From: Chitinophagaceae bacterium | Lineage (GTDB): Bacteria > Bacteroidota > Bacteroidia > Chitinophagales > Chitinophagaceae | Direction: 5' to 3' | Length of the DNA stretch: 8,562 bases | Assembly: GCA_947463105.1 (NCBI GenBank) | Contig: CANHSD010000125.1 | Span: 1-8,562, forward strand | Shown here: positions 5,772 to 8,562 of the stretch, in pieces | How the letters are laid out: each line of letters opens with the position of its first letter | How positions within the stretch are numbered: the stretch's first letter is position 1 | Position numbers and translations under genes: made by a program | Notes under the pieces: generated by a model | The model's input: the letters and a program-made list of their open reading frames with translations, nothing else | What the model was told of the DNA's origin: nothing | Database searches by the model: none

Positions 5772-7244
5772 TTATTTCTTGAACTCCCAGCCAGACCTGT
5801 TGATCCTGGATACAAACTGGTTGGCATCATCGAAGTTGGTAATCTTCATGGAAGCACCATCCCACAGCAGTTTCTTTCTGCCATAGAACTCGAATGCTTT
5901 GTTGCCATTTGGTCTTGTGACCTCTTTGCGCAACATGTAACTCCTGATGGCCAGGTTACCCATGAGTACGGTTTCAGTGAGCGGCCCGGAGTAGTCGAAT
6001 GATGAGCTGAGCTCTTTGTGTGCCTTGCTGTTGAAGCCAGCCTTACAAGCTTCAGTCCAGGAGACCTGGTGCCCAAATTCAGGCAGTTTCACAGCATTCT
6101 TGTCTGCTTCTGGGGCTACAATTTTTTCACCGGTATTCAGGTAAATCTTGGGCCTTCCTCCATACATATCAATGGCCATCAATCCTTTTGTACCATGAAG
6201 GAAAATACCGTTGGCTCCGTTACCGTCTGTGCTCAGTGGCTCATTAGACGGAAGTTGGTCCGGGTGGAAAGGACGAATACCGCCATCCATCCAAATCATT
6301 TTCACTGGACTGTTGTTTTTCTTGGTGGCAGGAAACTTGATTTCAACATGGGAGGAAGGAGGGCAACCTTCTGGGATGAATTCAGGACTCCAATCCTTGA
6401 TGAACACAGCACCTACGCTGCATTCCACTTCGGTTGGATAGCCAAGGCCGAGTATCCTGAACGGAGAGTCAATGGTATGGCATCCGATATCACCCAATGC
6501 ACCAGTACCGAAGTTCCACCATCCGCGCCATTTGAAAGGATGGAAAAGGGGGTTATAGTCCATATAAGCAGCAGGCCCAATCCAGGTATCCCAATCCTTG
6601 GCCGACATGGAAGCGGGTAAGGCGGGCTTGTCTGTTGGCACTGGAATCCCTTGAGGCCAAACTGGCCTGTCTGTCCAGATGTTTACGGTATGAACCGTTC
6701 CGATCAGTCCTTTATCGAACCAATCCATGGCCACTTTCTGCAAAGGGTTGGAAGCGCCCTGGTTTCCCATCTGGGTAACAACCTTGTTTTTTCTTGCAGC
6801 CTCGGTAAGCATCCTGGCTTCGGCAATGTTATGCGTCAGTGGCTTTTGTACATATACGTGTTTGCCCATCGACATGCAGGCCATGGCGGCATACGCATGA
6901 AAATGGTCTGGTGTTGAGATGGTTACTGCATCAATGTCTTTTCCAGATTTGTCCAGCATTTCCCTGAAATCGCGGTATTTTGCTGCGTTGGGGAATTTTT
7001 CAAATGAGCTTTTGCACTTGTCCCAATCCAGGTCAGCCATGGCCACCACATTGTTGGCGCCATTGTTGTAGGAATTGAAAAGATCTGATTGCCCTTTACC
7101 GCCTGCACCAATGGCAGCGATGTTGAGCTTGTCGCTCGGGGCTGTGTATCCCTTGCCAATTACATGGCGGGGAACAATAAAAAAACCTGCAGCGGCAATC
7201 GAGCCCTGCTTGATGAAATTTCTTCTGTTGTTTTGTTTTGGCAT
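5772..7244 (-). CDS. Exported long-form Gfo/Idh/MocA oxidoreductase (QKP / DIGCH variant)
   Basis: The protein is 490 residues, longer than the classic roughly 350-residue family. The leader MPKQNNRRNFIKQGSIAAAG is Tat-type with a hydrophobic stretch to about residue 25. The Rossmann fold starts at KLNIAAIGAGGKGQSD with loop GAGGKG at 46-51, followed by VVAMADLD (66-73) and AVTISTPDHFHAYAAM (106-121). The usual EKP motif is GKHVYVQKPL with Gln133-Lys134-Pro135. The catalytic signature is GALGDIGCHTID (248-259), with Asp252 and His256. Residues about 189-242 carry a Trp-rich insert (WTDRPVWPQG, WDTWIGP, WRGWWNFG) typical of the Bacteroidota/Planctomycetes long form with the bacterial-type C-terminal domain. 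The role is probably oxidation of a sugar or glycoside in the periplasm; some relatives of this fold (GH109) instead use NAD for glycosidic cleavage, so hydrolysis is an alternative. It is a single-gene unit, divergent from the Asp-box gene. Confidence 0.9.
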   Translation of the reverse strand: MPKQNNRRNFIKQGSIAAAGFFIVPRHVIGKGYTAPSDKLNIAAIGAGGKGQSDLFNSYNNGANNVVAMADLDWDKCKSSFEKFPNAAKYRDFREMLDKSGKDIDAVTISTPDHFHAYAAMACMSMGKHVYVQKPLTHNIAEARMLTEAARKNKVVTQMGNQGASNPLQKVAMDWFDKGLIGTVHTVNIWTDRPVWPQGIPVPTDKPALPASMSAKDWDTWIGPAAYMDYNPLFHPFKWRGWWNFGTGALGDIGCHTIDSPFRILGLGYPTEVECSVGAVFIKDWSPEFIPEGCPPSSHVEIKFPATKKNNSPVKMIWMDGGIRPFHPDQLPSNEPLSTDGNGANGIFLHGTKGLMAIDMYGGRPKIYLNTGEKIVAPEADKNAVKLPEFGHQVSWTEACKAGFNSKAHKELSSSFDYSGPLTETVLMGNLAIRSYMLRKEVTRPNGNKAFEFYGRKKLLWDGASMKITNFDDANQFVSRINRSGWEFKK

Positions 7245-7302
7245 GACTTTGGTTTTATCGTTCGTTTGATGTTGAAAATAAGCAAAAATTGCGATTCATT
7301 TC

Positions 7303-7324
7303 TGATGAAAGTTTAACTTCATCA
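7303..7324. promoter_or_regulatory. Inverted repeat TGATGAA-N8-TTCATCA, candidate operator
   Basis: Seven-bp arms at 7303-7309 and 7318-7324 flank AGTTTAAC, which itself holds GTT/AAC symmetry. It sits in the 122-bp gap between the divergent 490-aa oxidoreductase and Asp-box genes, about 43 nt before the latter's ATG. It could be a shared regulatory site. A chance occurrence is possible, and no consensus promoter was recognised on either side. Confidence 0.3.
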
Positions 7325-7366
7325 TGATAAGAACAAATAAACAATTCATCAATCCCCCATACAGAT

Positions 7367-8562
7367 ATGCAAGTAAGATTTTTCATCACAGCCATGATGG
7401 CCCTATTTTTTGTATTGCCTGACCTAGATGCCCAAACTACAGACTCCCAATTGTATGCTTCTTTGAAATGGCGGATGATTGGTCCGCACCGCGCAGGCAG
7501 AACAGTTGGGGTTTCAGGTGTTGCATCACAGCCCAATGTTTTTTACATTGGCGTCAACAATGGCGGTGTTTGGAAAACCAATGATTACGGCCATACCTGG
7601 AAGCCTATTTTTGACGCGCAAAATACCGGCTCAGTGGGTGATGTTGTTGTGGCGCCTTCAAATCCTGACGTTATCTATGTTGGCAGTGGGGAAGGCATAC
7701 AAAGGCCAGACCTTTCTGTGGGGAATGGTGTATACAAGTCTGTCGATGCAGGAAAGACCTGGGTAAACCTGGGGCTTGGGGACGCCCAACAAATTGGCGG
7801 CATTGCAGTAGACGCCAAGGATGAGAACAGGGTTTTTGTGGCTGCATTGGGTCATCCTTATGGGCCCAACAAGGAGCGTGGGGTTTACAGAACACTTGAC
7901 GGCGGTAAAACTTTCAAGCAAGTGCTTTACCTCAATGAAAATGCAGGAGCCATTCAGGTTTCTATTGATCCGGTCAACCCACAAGTGATTTATGCAGACA
8001 TCTGGGCTGCCCGTCAAGGTCCCTGGGAAAATGGTGCATGGAATGGCAAGGAAAGTGGTTTGTTCAAATCTACTGACGGAGGAGATACATGGAGGCGCTT
8101 GACGAAAGGCCTGCCCACCACAACAGAAGATGGACTGGGCCGGATTGGCTTTACCATCGCCCAAAGCAATCCAAACAGGCTCTATGCCACGGTGGATGCT
8201 GAGAAAAATGGTGGAATCTACAGGAGTGATGATGCAGGCGAATCATGGTATTTGCTCACCAGCGATCCAAGGCTCTGGGGCCGGGGCAGTGATTTTGCAG
8301 AAGTAAAAGCAGATCCCCAAAATGCAGACATTGTTTATTCTGCCAATGTGGTGATGTGGAAGTCCGTTGATGGAGGAAAAAACTGGAAGGGCATTAAAGG
8401 GGCACCCGGTGGGGATGATTATCATCGCATCTGGATCAATCCCAATCATTCCAATATCATGGCTTTGGGTGTTGACCAGGGTGGAGTAGTAACTGTCAAT
8501 GGTGGGGAAACCTGGTCTTCTTGGTACAATCAAGCTACGGCACAGTTTTACCATGTAAGCAC
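7367..8562 (+). CDS. Secreted Asp-box (BNR/VPS10-type) beta-propeller protein, 5' part, runs off the right edge
   Basis: The ATG at 7367 opens 398 codons with no stop before the window end. Residues 1-22 form a signal peptide (MQVRFF, hydrophobic core, LDA before QTT), so the protein is secreted or periplasmic. Seven Asp-box motifs of the S/T-x-D-x-G-x-T-W type are visible: TNDYGHTW (71-78), SVDAGKTW (125-132), TLDGGKTF (176-183), STDGGDTW (235-242), SDDAGESW (287-294), SVDGGKNW (333-340) and TVNGGETW (376-383). Spacing of about 43-59 residues fits one beta-propeller blade each. The opening MIGPHRAGRTVGVSGV and YIGVNNGGVWK matches large Bacteroidota proteins annotated as BNR or sortilin/VPS10-like 'glycosyl hydrolases', commonly near 1000 residues. 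Despite that label, no sialidase Arg triad or FRIP motif is seen here, so catalysis is unproven; carbohydrate binding or scaffolding is possible. Confidence 0.88.
   Translation, partial: MQVRFFITAMMALFFVLPDLDAQTTDSQLYASLKWRMIGPHRAGRTVGVSGVASQPNVFYIGVNNGGVWKTNDYGHTWKPIFDAQNTGSVGDVVVAPSNPDVIYVGSGEGIQRPDLSVGNGVYKSVDAGKTWVNLGLGDAQQIGGIAVDAKDENRVFVAALGHPYGPNKERGVYRTLDGGKTFKQVLYLNENAGAIQVSIDPVNPQVIYADIWAARQGPWENGAWNGKESGLFKSTDGGDTWRRLTKGLPTTTEDGLGRIGFTIAQSNPNRLYATVDAEKNGGIYRSDDAGESWYLLTSDPRLWGRGSDFAEVKADPQNADIVYSANVVMWKSVDGGKNWKGIKGAPGGDDYHRIWINPNHSNIMALGVDQGGVVTVNGGETWSSWYNQATAQFYHVS

Noticed and set aside
1..8562. Mobile element, phage, CRISPR or defence island
   Set aside because: No transposase, integrase, spacer array, terminal repeats, toxin-antitoxin pair or nuclease motif was seen. 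All genes look like ordinary chromosomal envelope genes.

Overview
The window reads as chromosomal DNA from a Bacteroidota bacterium, most likely a Chitinophagaceae/Sphingobacteriia-type environmental species. Supporting signs are moderate G+C (mid-40s % by eye), start codons without Shine-Dalgarno sequences, one exact match to the Bacteroidota promoter pattern TTTG-N19-TAnnTTTG, and a gene content rich in exported Gfo/Idh/MocA oxidoreductases and Asp-box (BNR-type) secreted proteins. The genus is inferred from style and not proven. I see no rRNA, tRNA, CRISPR array, insertion sequence, phage gene or integration scar.

Layout, left to right: (1) 1-330 (-), the N-terminal 110 codons of an exported Gfo/Idh/MocA-like protein cut by the window edge; (2) 485-652 (+), a 55-residue two-helix membrane miniprotein, divergent from (1), with a 9-bp inverted repeat between them; (3) 686-1612 (-), an exported PqqB-like metallo-beta-lactamase-fold hydrolase; (4) 1724-2149 (+), a small secreted helical protein with a Gly/Arg/Gln tail, its own promoter and a long hairpin terminator; (5) 2281-3378 (+), an exported GFOR-type oxidoreductase; (6) 3375-4337 (-), a stand-alone ABC ATPase with a TOBE-like tail, whose stop overlaps that of (5); (7) 4459-5607 (+), a membrane-anchored or secreted beta-lactamase-fold serine hydrolase; (8) two back-to-back terminators of opposite polarity; (9) 5772-7244 (-), a third, longer exported Gfo/Idh/MocA protein; (10) 7367-8562 (+), the start of a secreted Asp-box beta-propeller protein that runs off the right edge.

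Most genes are single transcription units, alternately divergent and convergent, so this is not a classic operon. The common theme is the cell envelope: eight of nine proteins carry an export signal or membrane segment. Three of them are Tat-type sugar or polyol oxidoreductase-like proteins. The most plausible shared role is periplasmic carbohydrate oxidation and turnover, comparable to 3-keto-glycoside routes in other bacteria, but no substrate can be read from the sequence. I found no strong evidence for a wholly new defence, mobile or RNA system. The items most worth a second look are the three exported oxidoreductases with different active-site motifs, the overlooked miniprotein with its palindromic upstream site, and the orphan ABC ATPase.
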